DNA of 64,000 nucleotides from Betaproteobacteria bacterium HGW-Betaproteobacteria-7 (lineage in GTDB: Bacteria > Pseudomonadota > Gammaproteobacteria > Burkholderiales > Rhodocyclaceae). The stretch is from the NCBI GenBank assembly GCA_002840765.1, contig PHCE01000002.1:434001-498000 (forward strand). The letters are read 5' to 3'. Both the position numbers and the translations under genes were made by a program. Of this stretch, positions 1 through 8,683 are shown piece after piece (positions within the stretch are counted from its first letter, which is position 1; every line of letters begins with the position of its first letter). The notes beneath the pieces are model-generated. The model worked only from the letters and a program-made list of their open reading frames with translations, had not been told where the DNA came from and ran no database searches.

Positions 1-285
1 AAGATTGCCGAAGGCAGTCCGCGCCAGCTGATCGCCGAGCACATCGAACCGCAGGTCGTCGAAGTCTATGACGAAGCCGGCGGCGACCTGCCGGCCTTCG
101 TCGACGGCGCCCGGGCGCTCGCCGATCGGGTCGAAACCAGCGGCGAGACCGCCTTCTTCTACTGCCGCGAACCGCACGAACTGCTCGCCCGGCTCGCCGC
201 GGCACCCGGCCTGCGCTACGTACACCGTGCCTCCAACCTCGAAGATGTGTTCATCAAGCTGACCGGGCGGGAGTTGCGCGATTGA
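1..285 (+). CDS. NodI-family ABC transporter ATP-binding protein, C-terminal part
   Basis: The reading frame is open from base 1 and ends at the TGA at 283-285, so only the last 94 residues are present. The Walker motifs lie outside the window. The visible part reads KIAEGSPRQLIAEH, the usual segment after the ABC core, and ends with NLEDVFIKLTGRELRD, which is typical of the C-terminal tail of NodI/CcmA-like drug and lipooligosaccharide exporters. The assignment is strengthened by the NodJ-type permease at 771-1541. Its stop overlaps the start of the Nudix gene, so the genes are probably co-transcribed. Substrate unknown. Confidence 0.75.
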   Translation, partial: KIAEGSPRQLIAEHIEPQVVEVYDEAGGDLPAFVDGARALADRVETSGETAFFYCREPHELLARLAAAPGLRYVHRASNLEDVFIKLTGRELRD

Positions 286-725
286 AAGTCAACAAGCAGG
301 CCGGCACCTGGGCCGTCATCTACTGTCCGTCGGCGGGTACCTTCCTCTTCGGGCGGCGTTCGGACGTGGTGAACAAACCTGGTGTCTGGAATTTCTTCGG
401 CGGTCATATCGACGAGGGCGAGACGCCCCGCCAAGCCTTGCTGCGCGAATTGCAAGAGGAGGCCGGCATCGCGCGAACCGACGATGACCTGCTGCATTTC
501 GGCGGCGTCAGCGATGCCGAGATCCAGGGCCTGGGCTATGTCGAGGCCTTGCGCGAACTGCATTATTTCCTTCTTCTTGCCGACCACGAATTCACGCCTC
601 AGCTGAATCACGAACATTCCGAGTTCCGCTGGTTCAAACCGCACAGCCTGCCGCACAACCTCAACCGACCAACCGCCATCGCCATCAACATCGGCCTGAT
701 CCACAAGGCGCTGCAACTTGCCTGA
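282..725 (+). CDS. Nudix hydrolase
   Basis: A 147-residue Nudix protein. The full Nudix box GX5EX7REUXEEXGU is present at about residues 41-63 (GHIDEGE...RELQEEAGI), so metal-dependent hydrolysis of a nucleoside diphosphate linked to another group is expected. The substrate cannot be read from the sequence. The start used is TTG at 282, which overlaps the preceding ABC ATPase stop by four bases. No ATG allows a complete N-terminal strand. It sits between the two halves of a NodI/NodJ exporter, which suggests co-expression rather than a defined common pathway. Confidence 0.8.
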   Translation: MKVNKQAGTWAVIYCPSAGTFLFGRRSDVVNKPGVWNFFGGHIDEGETPRQALLRELQEEAGIARTDDDLLHFGGVSDAEIQGLGYVEALRELHYFLLLADHEFTPQLNHEHSEFRWFKPHSLPHNLNRPTAIAINIGLIHKALQLA

Positions 726-770
726 GTGCCGCCGCCCAATGAACCCTACCCCTAAACGATTGCCCACCCC

Positions 771-1541
771 ATGTCGTCCGCAGTGATTCCCCTCGGCTGG
801 CTCCCCGTCTGGCGACGCAACTTCCTCGTCTGGCGCAAGCTGGCCTTGCCGTCCATCCTCGGCAATCTGGCCGATCCGCTGATCTACATGCTCGGCCTCG
901 GCTACGGCCTGGGCGCCATGCTGCCGTCGATCGACGGCCAGCCCTACGTCGCCTTCCTCGCCGCCGGCACGGTGTGCGCCTCGACGATGAACGCAGCCAC
1001 CTTCGAAGCCCTGTATTCGTCCTTCTCGCGCATGCACGTGCAGAAAACCTGGGACGCCATCCTCAACACACCGCTCGGCCTGACCGACGTCGTTGCCGGC
1101 GAGCTGTTCTGGGCGGCGACCAAGTCCTTCTTCTCCGGTTGCGCCATCCTTGTCGTCATTGCCGCCCTCGGCCTGACCAACGGGCCGCTGCTCTTCTGGG
1201 TACTGCCGGCCGTCGTCCTCACCGGCCTGGCCTTCGCCGCGCTCGGCCTGATCTGGAATGCGCTGGCGCCGTCCTACGATTTCTTCATGTACTACTTCAC
1301 GCTGTTCATCACGCCGATGACGCTGATTTCCGGCGTCTTCTTCCCGACCGACCAGCTGCCCGGCTGGCTGGCCACCATCGGCGCCTGGTTGCCGCTGGCT
1401 CAAGGCGTCGCGCTGGTCCGCCCGTTGCTCGCCGGCCAGGTGCCGGCCGATGCCCTGATCCACATCATGGCGCTACTGGTCACCACCGGCGTAGCCTTCG
1501 CCATCGCCCTGCGCCTGACCCGCCGCCGCCTGCTCAAGTAG
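771..1541 (+). CDS. NodJ-family ABC-2 type permease
   Basis: A 256-residue membrane protein with about six hydrophobic segments, the size and layout of ABC-2 permeases of the NodJ type. Family-like stretches include DPLIYMLGLGYGLG near residue 36 and LISGVFFPTDQLP near residue 185, the conserved re-entrant region of ABC-2 exporters. With the ATPase ending at 285 it would form an inner-membrane exporter. NodIJ homologues outside rhizobia are common in betaproteobacteria and their cargo is generally unknown. ATG at 771 follows a 45-base spacer after the Nudix gene. Confidence 0.85.
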   Translation: MSSAVIPLGWLPVWRRNFLVWRKLALPSILGNLADPLIYMLGLGYGLGAMLPSIDGQPYVAFLAAGTVCASTMNAATFEALYSSFSRMHVQKTWDAILNTPLGLTDVVAGELFWAATKSFFSGCAILVVIAALGLTNGPLLFWVLPAVVLTGLAFAALGLIWNALAPSYDFFMYYFTLFITPMTLISGVFFPTDQLPGWLATIGAWLPLAQGVALVRPLLAGQVPADALIHIMALLVTTGVAFAIALRLTRRRLLK

Positions 1542-1550
1542 AATTCGCTG

Positions 1551-1868
1551 ATGGAACCGCTACTGATCATCACCAACTGCCCCGACGAAGAAGTCGCCAA
1601 CGCCATCGCGCTGGCGCTCGTCGAGGAAAAGCTGGCCGCCTGCGTCAACCTGCTGCCGCGCGTGCAGTCGGTCTATCGCTGGCAGGACGCCGTCGAATCG
1701 GCGAGCGAAATACCGCTGCTGATCAAGTCCACGGCCGCCTGCTGCGCTGCTATCGAAACCCGTATCCGCGAGCTGCATCCCCACCAAGTTCCGGAAATCA
1801 TCGCCGTGCCGATCACCCACGGCCTGCCTGCCTATTTGAACTGGCTGGCCGAGGAAACGCTCCAATGA
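1551..1868 (+). CDS. cutA: divalent cation tolerance protein CutA
   Basis: A 105-residue protein matching the CutA1 family in length and sequence: LLIITNCPDEEVANAIALALVEEKLAACVN at the N-terminus (family pattern T.pd...A..ia..lve..LAAcvn), the YRW(Q) segment, and the C-terminal HPHQVPEIIAVPI motif. CutA forms trimers and is linked to copper and other divalent metal tolerance, although its biochemical role is debated. The TGA overlaps the ATG of dsbD (ATGA). cutA-dsbD is a well-known pairing in proteobacteria, so the two are probably translated together. Confidence 0.95.
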   Translation: MEPLLIITNCPDEEVANAIALALVEEKLAACVNLLPRVQSVYRWQDAVESASEIPLLIKSTAACCAAIETRIRELHPHQVPEIIAVPITHGLPAYLNWLAEETLQ

Positions 1869-3619
1869 CCATGCGCCTGTTCCTTCTCGTCTTCGCCTTC
1901 CTGGCCTCCTTCGCCCACGCCGAGGAGTTCCTCGATCCACTCGTCGCCTTCAAGCCGACGGCGCGCGCGCTCGACGGCCAGACCGTTGAAGTCGTCTACA
2001 CGATTGCCAAGGATTACTACCTGTATCGCGACAAGTTCCGCTTCGCCGCCGAAGGCGAGGCGGCGACGCTGGGCACGCCGGTGCTGCCCAAGGGCAAGGA
2101 GAAAGACGACGATACCTTCGGCAAGGTCGAGGTCTATTACAAGACGGTGGCCATTCGCTTGCCGGTCGAACGCATCAGCTCCGGCGAATTGCCGCTGCGC
2201 CTGGCGGTCACCTCGCAAGGTTGTGCCGAGGCCGGTGTCTGCTATCCGCCGCAGACGCAGTCGGTCAGCCTGACCCTGCCCGATCCGGCGACGACACCGT
2301 CAGCCAGCCTGGCCGATGACGGCGCCGGCGACGAAAGTGGCCTGATCGCCGCGACGCTGAAGGATGCCGGCTTCTGGGCCATTCTCGCCTTCTTCTTCCT
2401 GGCCGGCCTCGGCCTGTCGCTGACCCCCTGCGTCTTCCCGATGATCCCCATCCTTTCCGGCATCATCGCCGGCCAGGGACACAAGGCCTCGCACGCGCGC
2501 GGCTTCGCCCTGTCGCTGACCTACGTGCTGGGCATGGCGCTGACCTATGCGGCAGTCGGCGTCGCCGCCGGGCTGAGCGGCACGCTGCTCTCGGCGGCCC
2601 TGCAGAACGCCTGGGTGCTCAGCGCCTTCGCCCTGATCTTCGTCATCCTGTCCTTGTCGATGTTCGGCTTCTACGAACTGCAACTGCCGACCGCGCTGCA
2701 GAGCAAGCTGTCGGAAGAATCCAGCCACCTGCAGGGTGGCCGCGGCATCGGCGTCTTCCTGATGGGCGCGCTGTCGGCGCTGATCGTCGGCCCCTGCGTC
2801 GCCGCCCCACTGGCCGGCGCGCTGCTCTACATCGGCCAGACCGGCGATGCAGTGCTCGGCGGCACGGCATTGTTCGTCATGGCGCTGGGCATGGGGGCGC
2901 CGCTGATTGCCGTCGGCACTGCCGGCGGCTCGCTGCTGCCGAAAACCGGACCGTGGATGGAGGGGGTCAAGAAGGGCTTCGGCGTACTGCTGCTGGCCAC
3001 CGCCCTGTGGCTGATCTCGCCGGTACTGGCGGAGGTTGTCGTCATGCTCGGCTGGGCGGCCCTGCTGATCATCCCGGCCATCTTCCTCCATGCCCTCGAC
3101 CCCTTGCCGCCGCAGGCCAAAGGCTGGCAGCGCTTCTGGAAGGGCATCGGCATCGTCATGCTGCTGACCGGCGCCGCACTGCTGATTGGCGCCCTGGCCG
3201 GCGGCCGCGACCCGCTGCAGCCGCTGGCTGGCCTGCGCGGCTCGGCGATTGCCGCCGAAACGCGTAAATTGCCCTTCGAGCCGGTGCGCTCGGTCGCCGA
3301 ACTGGAGGCGCACGTCGCCGCCGCCGGCCGGCCGGTGATGCTCGATTTCTATGCCGACTGGTGCGTTTCGTGCAAGGAAATGGAGCGATTCACCTTCTCC
3401 GACCCCGACGTGCAGGCGAAACTCGCCGGTTTCACCCTGCTCAAGGCCGATGTCACCGCCAATAGTGAGGACGACAAGGCGCTGCTCGCCCGCTTCAAGT
3501 TGTTCGGCCCGCCGGGCATCATCTTTTTCGCTGCCGATGGCCGGCAGATCGACTCCGTCCGCGTCGTCGGCTTCCAGGATGCCACCACCTTCCTGCGCAG
3601 TCTGCAACGGGTCATCTGA
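1865..3619 (+). CDS. dsbD: thiol:disulfide interchange protein DsbD
   Basis: A 584-residue protein with the three DsbD modules. A signal peptide (about residues 1-19, ending SFAHAEE) leads into a periplasmic alpha domain with the redox pair C120/C126 (GCAEAGVCYPP). A membrane beta domain follows, with C189 (LTPCVFPM) and C311 (GPCVAAP), and then a C-terminal thioredoxin-like gamma domain with C500/C503 (DWCVSC). It moves reducing power from cytoplasmic thioredoxin to periplasmic DsbC and cytochrome c maturation proteins. ATG 1865 overlaps the cutA stop and supplies a proper signal peptide; a second ATG at 1871 is also possible. Confidence 0.97.
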   Translation: MTMRLFLLVFAFLASFAHAEEFLDPLVAFKPTARALDGQTVEVVYTIAKDYYLYRDKFRFAAEGEAATLGTPVLPKGKEKDDDTFGKVEVYYKTVAIRLPVERISSGELPLRLAVTSQGCAEAGVCYPPQTQSVSLTLPDPATTPSASLADDGAGDESGLIAATLKDAGFWAILAFFFLAGLGLSLTPCVFPMIPILSGIIAGQGHKASHARGFALSLTYVLGMALTYAAVGVAAGLSGTLLSAALQNAWVLSAFALIFVILSLSMFGFYELQLPTALQSKLSEESSHLQGGRGIGVFLMGALSALIVGPCVAAPLAGALLYIGQTGDAVLGGTALFVMALGMGAPLIAVGTAGGSLLPKTGPWMEGVKKGFGVLLLATALWLISPVLAEVVVMLGWAALLIIPAIFLHALDPLPPQAKGWQRFWKGIGIVMLLTGAALLIGALAGGRDPLQPLAGLRGSAIAAETRKLPFEPVRSVAELEAHVAAAGRPVMLDFYADWCVSCKEMERFTFSDPDVQAKLAGFTLLKADVTANSEDDKALLARFKLFGPPGIIFFAADGRQIDSVRVVGFQDATTFLRSLQRVI

Positions 3620-3645
3620 GAGGAGTGCCGCGACCCAGTCGTTTT

Positions 3646-3673
3646 TTGTAAACGCCTGGCCTTGGGCTAAAAT
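3646..3673 (+). promoter_or_regulatory. predicted sigma70 promoter of the aryl polyene operon
   Basis: TTGTAA at 3646-3651 and TAAAAT at 3668-3673 are separated by 16 bases in the gap between dsbD and the first acyl carrier protein gene. The -10 lies only about ten bases before the ATG at 3683, so a transcript from this promoter would have almost no leader. Assigned from motif match and position only. Confidence 0.5.
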
Positions 3674-3682
3674 GCACGGGTT

Positions 3683-3925
3683 ATGGACTCCCTCGACCTG
3701 ATTCGCGAATTTCTCCACGATCGCCTAGGCGTCGCCCCGGAGCAGGTTGTGCCCGAGGCTGCGCTGGCAGCGCTTGGCGTCGACTCTTTGATGATGCTCG
3801 AACTGATGTTCGAATTCGAGGACCGCTTCGGCATCACCCTGTCCAAAAACCTGAAAACCCCAAAGACCATCGGCGAAATGAGTGCCCTGATGGATCGCCT
3901 GCGCCGTGAAAAAAGCGCCTCATGA
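3683..3925 (+). CDS. acyl carrier protein (aryl polyene cluster, first)
   Basis: An 80-residue acyl carrier protein. The 4'-phosphopantetheine site is the serine in GVDSLMMLEL (about S35), followed by the acidic helix II segment FEFEDRFGI. It is distinct from the housekeeping AcpP because it sits at the head of the aryl polyene operon and differs from the canonical GADSLD site. It probably carries the growing polyene chain. Its stop overlaps the ATG of the ketosynthase gene. No clear Shine-Dalgarno is visible before ATG 3683. Confidence 0.9.
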   Translation: MDSLDLIREFLHDRLGVAPEQVVPEAALAALGVDSLMMLELMFEFEDRFGITLSKNLKTPKTIGEMSALMDRLRREKSAS

Positions 3926-5172
3926 GCCAGCGTCGTGTCGCGGTGACCGGGCTGGGTATGGTCAGCCCCTACGGTGCTGGCCCGGCTGACTTCTTCGCCC
4001 GGCTGCTGGCCGGTGAATCAGCTGTGCGCATGCTGCGTACCGACGATGCTCCGCGACCGCTGAACCTGCCCTTCGTCACCTGTCCCGCCTTCGATCCGGA
4101 AACCACCCTCGGCCGACCGCTGGCCGGCACCATGGATCGCTTCGCCCAACTGGCCATGGCTGCCGCCTTCGACGCCTGGGCCGACGCCGGCTTCGAACGC
4201 GCCGCCGCCGACGGCGAGGACCGCGATACCTGGGGCGTCGCCTGGGGCACCGCCTTGGGCGGTACGCTGGCCTATGAAAAGGGCTACCGCGAGCTGTGGC
4301 AAAAGGGCCGCGAACGCATCTCGCCACTTTCTGTCGTACTCGGTATGAATAATGCCGCCAACGCCCACATTTCCATCCAGCTCGCGCTCGGTGGCGTCAG
4401 TATGAGCCATACCGTGGCCTGCGCCTCGTCGGCCATTGCCATCGGTGAGGCCTTTCGCCGGGTGCGCAGCGGTGAGGCGCCAGTGATGCTGACCGGCGGT
4501 TCCGACGCCCCCCAGGCCTACGGCGTGGTCCGCGCCTGGGAGGCGCTGCGGGTCATGGCCGGCGGCGACGAGACGACGGCGGCCAGCGCCTGCCGGCCGT
4601 TCCATGCCGACCGCAACGGACTGGTACTGGGCGAGGGTGGGGCGGCCCTGGTGCTTGAGGACTGGGAGCGCGCCGTCGCCCGTGGGGCCCGTATCCACGG
4701 CGAGATCGTCGGCTATGCCAGCACCTGCGACCACAGCCATCTGGTGCGTCCGGAAATCACCGGCCAGGTCCGCGCCCTCAGGGCGACGCTGGCCGACGCC
4801 GGCCTGACGCCAACCGACATCGATTACGTCAATGCCCACGGCACCGCCACGGTGGAAGGTGACAGCACGGAAGCTGCCGCCCTGCGCGAAGTCTTCGGCG
4901 AGCGCGCAAGCAATCTGGCGGTCAGCGCCACCAAGTCGATGCACGGCCACCAGCTCGGCGCCGCCGGTGCCATCGAAGCCATCATCACGCTGCTGGCGCT
5001 GCGCGACGGCGCCATTCCGCCGACTGCCCATCTCGATGCCGTCGATCCCGCCTGTGCCGGCCTCGACCACGTCACCGCCGCCCGCCGCGACCAGCCGCTG
5101 CGCGCCGCCCTGTCGAATTCCTTCGCTTTCGGCGGCAGCAATGCGGTGCTTGCTTTCCGCACTGTCCGCTAA
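3922..5172 (+). CDS. beta-ketoacyl-ACP synthase, FabF-like (aryl polyene cluster)
   Basis: A 416-residue condensing enzyme with the intact Cys-His-His triad: C167 (VACASSA), H306 (NAHGTAT) and H343 (GHQLGAAGA). The N-terminus VAVTGLGMVSPYG is typical of KAS II. It would catalyse decarboxylative Claisen condensation of malonyl-ACP onto the aryl or polyenyl starter. It lies between two acyl carrier protein genes and overlaps the first by four bases. Aryl polyene clusters normally have two or three ketosynthases; the second complete one is at 14992-16182. Confidence 0.93.
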   Translation: MSQRRVAVTGLGMVSPYGAGPADFFARLLAGESAVRMLRTDDAPRPLNLPFVTCPAFDPETTLGRPLAGTMDRFAQLAMAAAFDAWADAGFERAAADGEDRDTWGVAWGTALGGTLAYEKGYRELWQKGRERISPLSVVLGMNNAANAHISIQLALGGVSMSHTVACASSAIAIGEAFRRVRSGEAPVMLTGGSDAPQAYGVVRAWEALRVMAGGDETTAASACRPFHADRNGLVLGEGGAALVLEDWERAVARGARIHGEIVGYASTCDHSHLVRPEITGQVRALRATLADAGLTPTDIDYVNAHGTATVEGDSTEAAALREVFGERASNLAVSATKSMHGHQLGAAGAIEAIITLLALRDGAIPPTAHLDAVDPACAGLDHVTAARRDQPLRAALSNSFAFGGSNAVLAFRTVR

Positions 5173-5193
5173 TACATCCACGGAAATCCCGCC

Positions 5194-5478
5194 ATGACCC
5201 AAACCATTTCACCGGAAGCCATCGCGGCCCTGTTGCCGGAAGTCGCCGAGCTGATCGTCTCGGCTCTCAACCTGGAAGTCGCCGCCGGCGAAATCGAAGC
5301 CGACGCGCCGCTGTTCGGCGACGGCCTGGGCCTCGACTCGATCGACGTGCTGGAAATCGCCCTGGTCATATCCAAGCGCTATGGGTTTCAGCTGCGCTCG
5401 GACAACGAGGACAACTTGCGCATCTTCTCCTCGCTGCGCGCCCTGGCCACCCACATCGCCGGCCAACGGACCAAATGA
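5194..5478 (+). CDS. acyl carrier protein (aryl polyene cluster, second)
   Basis: A 94-residue carrier protein with the phosphopantetheine serine in GLGLDSIDVLEIAL (about S49), the DSI variant typical of the second ACP in aryl polyene clusters. The N-terminal helix IAALLPEVAELIVSALNLEV precedes it. One of the two ACPs probably carries the aryl starter and the other the extending chain; the sequence does not show which. The stop overlaps the next start (ATGA). Confidence 0.9.
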   Translation: MTQTISPEAIAALLPEVAELIVSALNLEVAAGEIEADAPLFGDGLGLDSIDVLEIALVISKRYGFQLRSDNEDNLRIFSSLRALATHIAGQRTK

Positions 5479-6146
5479 TCCTGGCGCCGGTCAGCCTGCT
5501 ACGCGCCCTCGCGCTGCTCGCCATCATCGTCGGCTGGGCGGTGCTCGCGCATCAGGGCAGCGCCGGCGATGCCCATCGCGATTTCGCGGCTGCCGTGGCC
5601 ACCGCCCCCATCATCGTCATCGCCGTCATGCTTCTTTGGCGCGCCGGCCATCCGCTGTGGATCATTGGCGGCGGCACTGCCGTCTTCCTGCTGCTCGCCT
5701 GGGCCTGGCCGTTGCTGCGCCAGAACGTCGCGCTGCTTTACTACGTCCAGCATGTCGGCACCAACCTGGCGCTCGCCACCTTCTTCGGGCGCACGCTGTT
5801 CGACGGACATGAGGCGTTGGTCAGCCAGTTCGCCCGTTTCGCCCACGCGGGCGTCATCTCGCCACTCAAGGCCCGCTACACGCGGCAGGTGACCGTTGCC
5901 TGGACTACCTTCTTCCTGACCACGGCGACAGTGTCGACCCTGCTCTTCTGGCTGGCGCCGGCCGCCGCCTGGTCGGTGTTCGCCAACCTGCTGACCATGC
6001 CGCTGATAATCATGATGTTCGCTGGCGAACACCTGGTCCGCCAGCGCGCCCTGCCGGCGGCGGAACGCTCGAGCATCGCCGACACCATCCGCGGCTACCG
6101 GACGGCGATGCAGGCGCGCAACCAGGCGGCGCCGAGAAACCCATGA
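5475..6146 (+). CDS. COG4648-like inner-membrane protein of aryl polyene clusters
   Basis: A 223-residue integral membrane protein with about five or six hydrophobic segments (for example LLRALALLAIIVGWAVL at the N-terminus and LLWRAGHPLWIIGGG-type segments after it) and a basic C-terminal tail. Position between the second ACP and the starter ligase matches the predicted membrane protein (COG4648 type) regularly found in aryl polyene clusters, whose function is not established. It overlaps both neighbours by four bases. A role in anchoring the synthesis complex or in transport is only inference. Confidence 0.7.
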   Translation: MILAPVSLLRALALLAIIVGWAVLAHQGSAGDAHRDFAAAVATAPIIVIAVMLLWRAGHPLWIIGGGTAVFLLLAWAWPLLRQNVALLYYVQHVGTNLALATFFGRTLFDGHEALVSQFARFAHAGVISPLKARYTRQVTVAWTTFFLTTATVSTLLFWLAPAAAWSVFANLLTMPLIIMMFAGEHLVRQRALPAAERSSIADTIRGYRTAMQARNQAAPRNP

Positions 6147-7483
6147 AGCACGTGCCGCTGCTCGGGCACGCCAGCCTCGACGATATCTTCGCCTGGCGCC
6201 AGGATGGACCGGTCAGTGTCCGCCGCTTTCTCGCCGATGTCCGCGCCCTGGCCATCCTGCTGCCGCCCGGCCGGCACCTGCTAAACGTCTGCGAGGACCG
6301 CTACCACTTTGCCGTCGGCTTCGCTGCCGGCCTGCTCGATGGCCGCATCAGCCTGCAGCCGGCTTCGCAATCGGCGACCACGCTGCGTGACATCCGCGCC
6401 CAGGCCCCGGATCTGTGCTGCCTGTGCGACGCCCATTTCGCCAGTCTCGACCTGCCGCGCCTTGATTTTCCGGCGCAGCTCGCCGCCGATCCGGCTGCCA
6501 TCCGCGAGATCCCGACCATCGCCGCCGGCCAGGTGGCCGCCCGCCTGTTCACCTCCGGCTCGACCGGCACGCCGATGGCCCACGACAAGACCTGGGGCAA
6601 ACTGGTGGACAACGGCCGGGCGGAAGCCGAGCGCCTCGGTCTGGCCGGCCGGCCGCACGTCATCATCGGCACGGTGCCGGTTCAGCATTCTTACGGCTTC
6701 GAATCGACCTTCCTGCTGGCCTTGCATGGCAATTCGCCCTTCTGGTCGGGCAAGCCCTTCTATCCACAGGACATCGTCGCCGCCCTGGCGGCACTACCGC
6801 AGCCGCGCCTGCTGGTAACGACACCGTTTCACCTTTCGTCGCTGCTCGCCGCCGATATTCCGTTGCCGGCCATCGACCTGCTGCTGTCGGCGACAGCTCC
6901 GCTGTCAGCGGAGCTGGCAGCGCGCGCCGAACAGCGCTGTGCGGCGCCGCTGCTGGAAATTTTCGGCAGCACCGAGAGCGGCCAGATCGCCAGCCGGCGG
7001 CCGACTGTGGACAGCGCCTGGCACCTGTTCCCGGGCATCCGCCTGGGTCAGGACGGCGACCTGACGATCGCCAGCGGCGGCCATGTCGAAGGCGAGGTGC
7101 CCCTGTCCGACCTCGTCGAACTGCTACCCGGCGACCGCTTCACGCTGTACGGCCGACATGCCGACCTGGTCAACATTGCCGGCAAGCGCACTTCGCTGGC
7201 CTACCTCAACCACCAGGCGACGGCCATTCCCGGCGTCATCGATGCCGCCTTCTTTCTGCCCGAGGAAACCGCGGACGGCGTGACCCGCCTGTGCGCCTTT
7301 GTCGTCGCCCCGGAACTTGACGCCCGGCGCGTCCAGGCCGCGCTGCGCGAGCGCATCGACGCCATCTTCCTGCCGCGCCCGCTGGTCCTCGTCGACCGGC
7401 TGCCGCGCAACAGCACTGGCAAGTTGCCGCGCAACGACCTCCTGGCGCTCTACACTGACAAGGTCCCTCATGGCGGTGCATGA
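6143..7483 (+). CDS. AMP-dependent aryl/acyl ligase (starter activation)
   Basis: A 446-residue ANL-superfamily ligase. The adenylation motif A3 (LFTSGSTGTP, about residues 135-144), the FGSTESGQ motif A5 (about residue 275) and the C-terminal catalytic lysine in RNSTGKLPR (A10) are present. In aryl polyene pathways this enzyme adenylates the hydroxybenzoate-type starter and loads it onto an acyl carrier protein. The chorismatase at 21700-22722 would supply that starter. It is shorter than stand-alone acyl-CoA synthetases, as usual for the cluster enzyme. Overlaps neighbouring genes on both sides. Confidence 0.88.
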   Translation: MKHVPLLGHASLDDIFAWRQDGPVSVRRFLADVRALAILLPPGRHLLNVCEDRYHFAVGFAAGLLDGRISLQPASQSATTLRDIRAQAPDLCCLCDAHFASLDLPRLDFPAQLAADPAAIREIPTIAAGQVAARLFTSGSTGTPMAHDKTWGKLVDNGRAEAERLGLAGRPHVIIGTVPVQHSYGFESTFLLALHGNSPFWSGKPFYPQDIVAALAALPQPRLLVTTPFHLSSLLAADIPLPAIDLLLSATAPLSAELAARAEQRCAAPLLEIFGSTESGQIASRRPTVDSAWHLFPGIRLGQDGDLTIASGGHVEGEVPLSDLVELLPGDRFTLYGRHADLVNIAGKRTSLAYLNHQATAIPGVIDAAFFLPEETADGVTRLCAFVVAPELDARRVQAALRERIDAIFLPRPLVLVDRLPRNSTGKLPRNDLLALYTDKVPHGGA

Positions 7484-7775
7484 ATTCACCTGGACGGTTC
7501 CCGCCGACCATCCGGCACTAGCCGGCCACTTCCCCGGCCGGCCGATCGTCCCCGGCGTCGTCCTGCTCGATCGTGCCATCCTTTACGCCGCCACACTGGC
7601 CAGCGGCGGCAACGGGCGTTGGCAGATCGGTATCGGCAAGCTCCTCAGCCCGGTCGGCCCGGGGGAAACTTTGACCTTCACGCTCGAACTCAAGCCGAGC
7701 GGCAGCATCGCCTGCCGCGTCCGCGCCGGCGAACGCGACGTGGCCTCCGGTAGCCTGACGCCGGGCGGCGCATGA
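7470..7775 (+). CDS. hot-dog fold 3-hydroxyacyl-ACP dehydratase-like protein
   Basis: A 101-residue FabA/FabZ-like protein with the conserved DHPALAGHFPGRPIVPGVVLLD helix-loop region; the histidine in the GHFPG motif is the expected catalytic residue. It corresponds to one of the two dehydratases that work together in aryl polyene clusters to produce the conjugated trans double bonds. ATG at 7470 is inside the end of the ligase gene (14-base overlap), and the stop overlaps the next ATG. The second dehydratase is at 16973-17422. Confidence 0.85.
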   Translation: MAVHEFTWTVPADHPALAGHFPGRPIVPGVVLLDRAILYAATLASGGNGRWQIGIGKLLSPVGPGETLTFTLELKPSGSIACRVRAGERDVASGSLTPGGA

Positions 7776-8683
7776 GCGGGGAGCCGCCGGCCGGCACCGA
7801 CTGGTTACGCCAACGGGAAAAGAGCAACCTCGCCATCCTCAGGCTGATGGTCTGGATCTCGCTGACCTTCGGCCGCCCGATCGGGCGCGTCGTCCTCTAC
7901 GGCATCGCCACTTATTACGTGCTCTTCGCCACCAGCGCCCGGCGCGCCAGCCGCGCCTACCTGCAGCGGGCGCTCGGCCGCTGGGCCGAATGGTCTGACG
8001 GTTTCCGCCACGTACTGGCCTTCGCCAGCACCGTCCACGACCGCATTTACCTGCTCAACGACCGTTTCGACCTGTTCGACATCGAGGTGATCGGCGCCGA
8101 CGAGCTGCATGCCAGCCTTGAACGCCAGCCCGGCGCCTTGCTGATCGGCGCTCATCTCGGCAGTTTCGAGGTGTTGCGTGCCCTCGGCCGCAACCGGGCA
8201 GGGCTCAAGGTGGCGATGCTGATGTACGAGGAAAACGCGCGCAAGATCAACGCCACGCTGGAAGCCATCAATCCGGCAGCGACCGAGGACATCATCGCCC
8301 TCGGCCGCATGGATTCGATGTTGCAGGCGCGCGACCGGCTCGACCAAGGCTACCTGGTCGGCATGCTGGCCGACCGCCGGCTCGGTGACGACGCGACCGT
8401 CGACTGCGACTTCCTCGGCCAACCGGCGCCTTTCCCGACCGGCCCCTTCCGCATGGCGGCGATGCTGCAGCGCCCGGTCTTTTTCATGACCGGCTTGTAT
8501 CTCGGCGGCAACCGCTACCGTATCCATTTCGAAGCGCTGGCCGACTTCACCGACACGCCGCGCAACGAACGCGCGGCGGCGATGCAGGCCGCCCAGCAGC
8601 GCTATGCCGAAAGGCTGACCCACTATTGCCGGCTGGCGCCCTACAATTGGTTCAATTTCTTCGACTTCTGGCAGAAAAAATGA
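7772..8683 (+). CDS. LpxL/HtrB-like lysophospholipid acyltransferase
   Basis: A 303-residue member of the lipid A acyltransferase (LpxL/LpxM) superfamily. The catalytic-type motif GAHLGSFEVLRALG (HX4E; about residues 126-139) is present, and the N-terminal region is hydrophobic and membrane-associated. In aryl polyene clusters such acyltransferases are thought to attach the polyene chain to a lipid carrier during assembly of the outer-membrane glycolipid. The ending NWFNFFDFW is typical of the family. Overlaps both neighbours by four bases. Confidence 0.88.
   Translation: MSGEPPAGTDWLRQREKSNLAILRLMVWISLTFGRPIGRVVLYGIATYYVLFATSARRASRAYLQRALGRWAEWSDGFRHVLAFASTVHDRIYLLNDRFDLFDIEVIGADELHASLERQPGALLIGAHLGSFEVLRALGRNRAGLKVAMLMYEENARKINATLEAINPAATEDIIALGRMDSMLQARDRLDQGYLVGMLADRRLGDDATVDCDFLGQPAPFPTGPFRMAAMLQRPVFFMTGLYLGGNRYRIHFEALADFTDTPRNERAAAMQAAQQRYAERLTHYCRLAPYNWFNFFDFWQKK

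Noticed and set aside
216-1463. 415-codon minus-strand frame opposite the Nudix and NodJ-like genes
   Set aside because: Low-complexity shadow composition, no family motif, and both sense genes are well supported.
974-1864. Upstream extension of the DsbD reading frame to 974
   Set aside because: It runs through the NodJ-like and cutA genes in another frame; ATG 1865 gives a signal peptide and overlaps the cutA stop.
1551-3619. cutA-dsbD as part of the aryl polyene operon
   Set aside because: This pair is a common housekeeping pairing elsewhere; a promoter-like sequence and a 63-base gap separate it from the first ACP gene.
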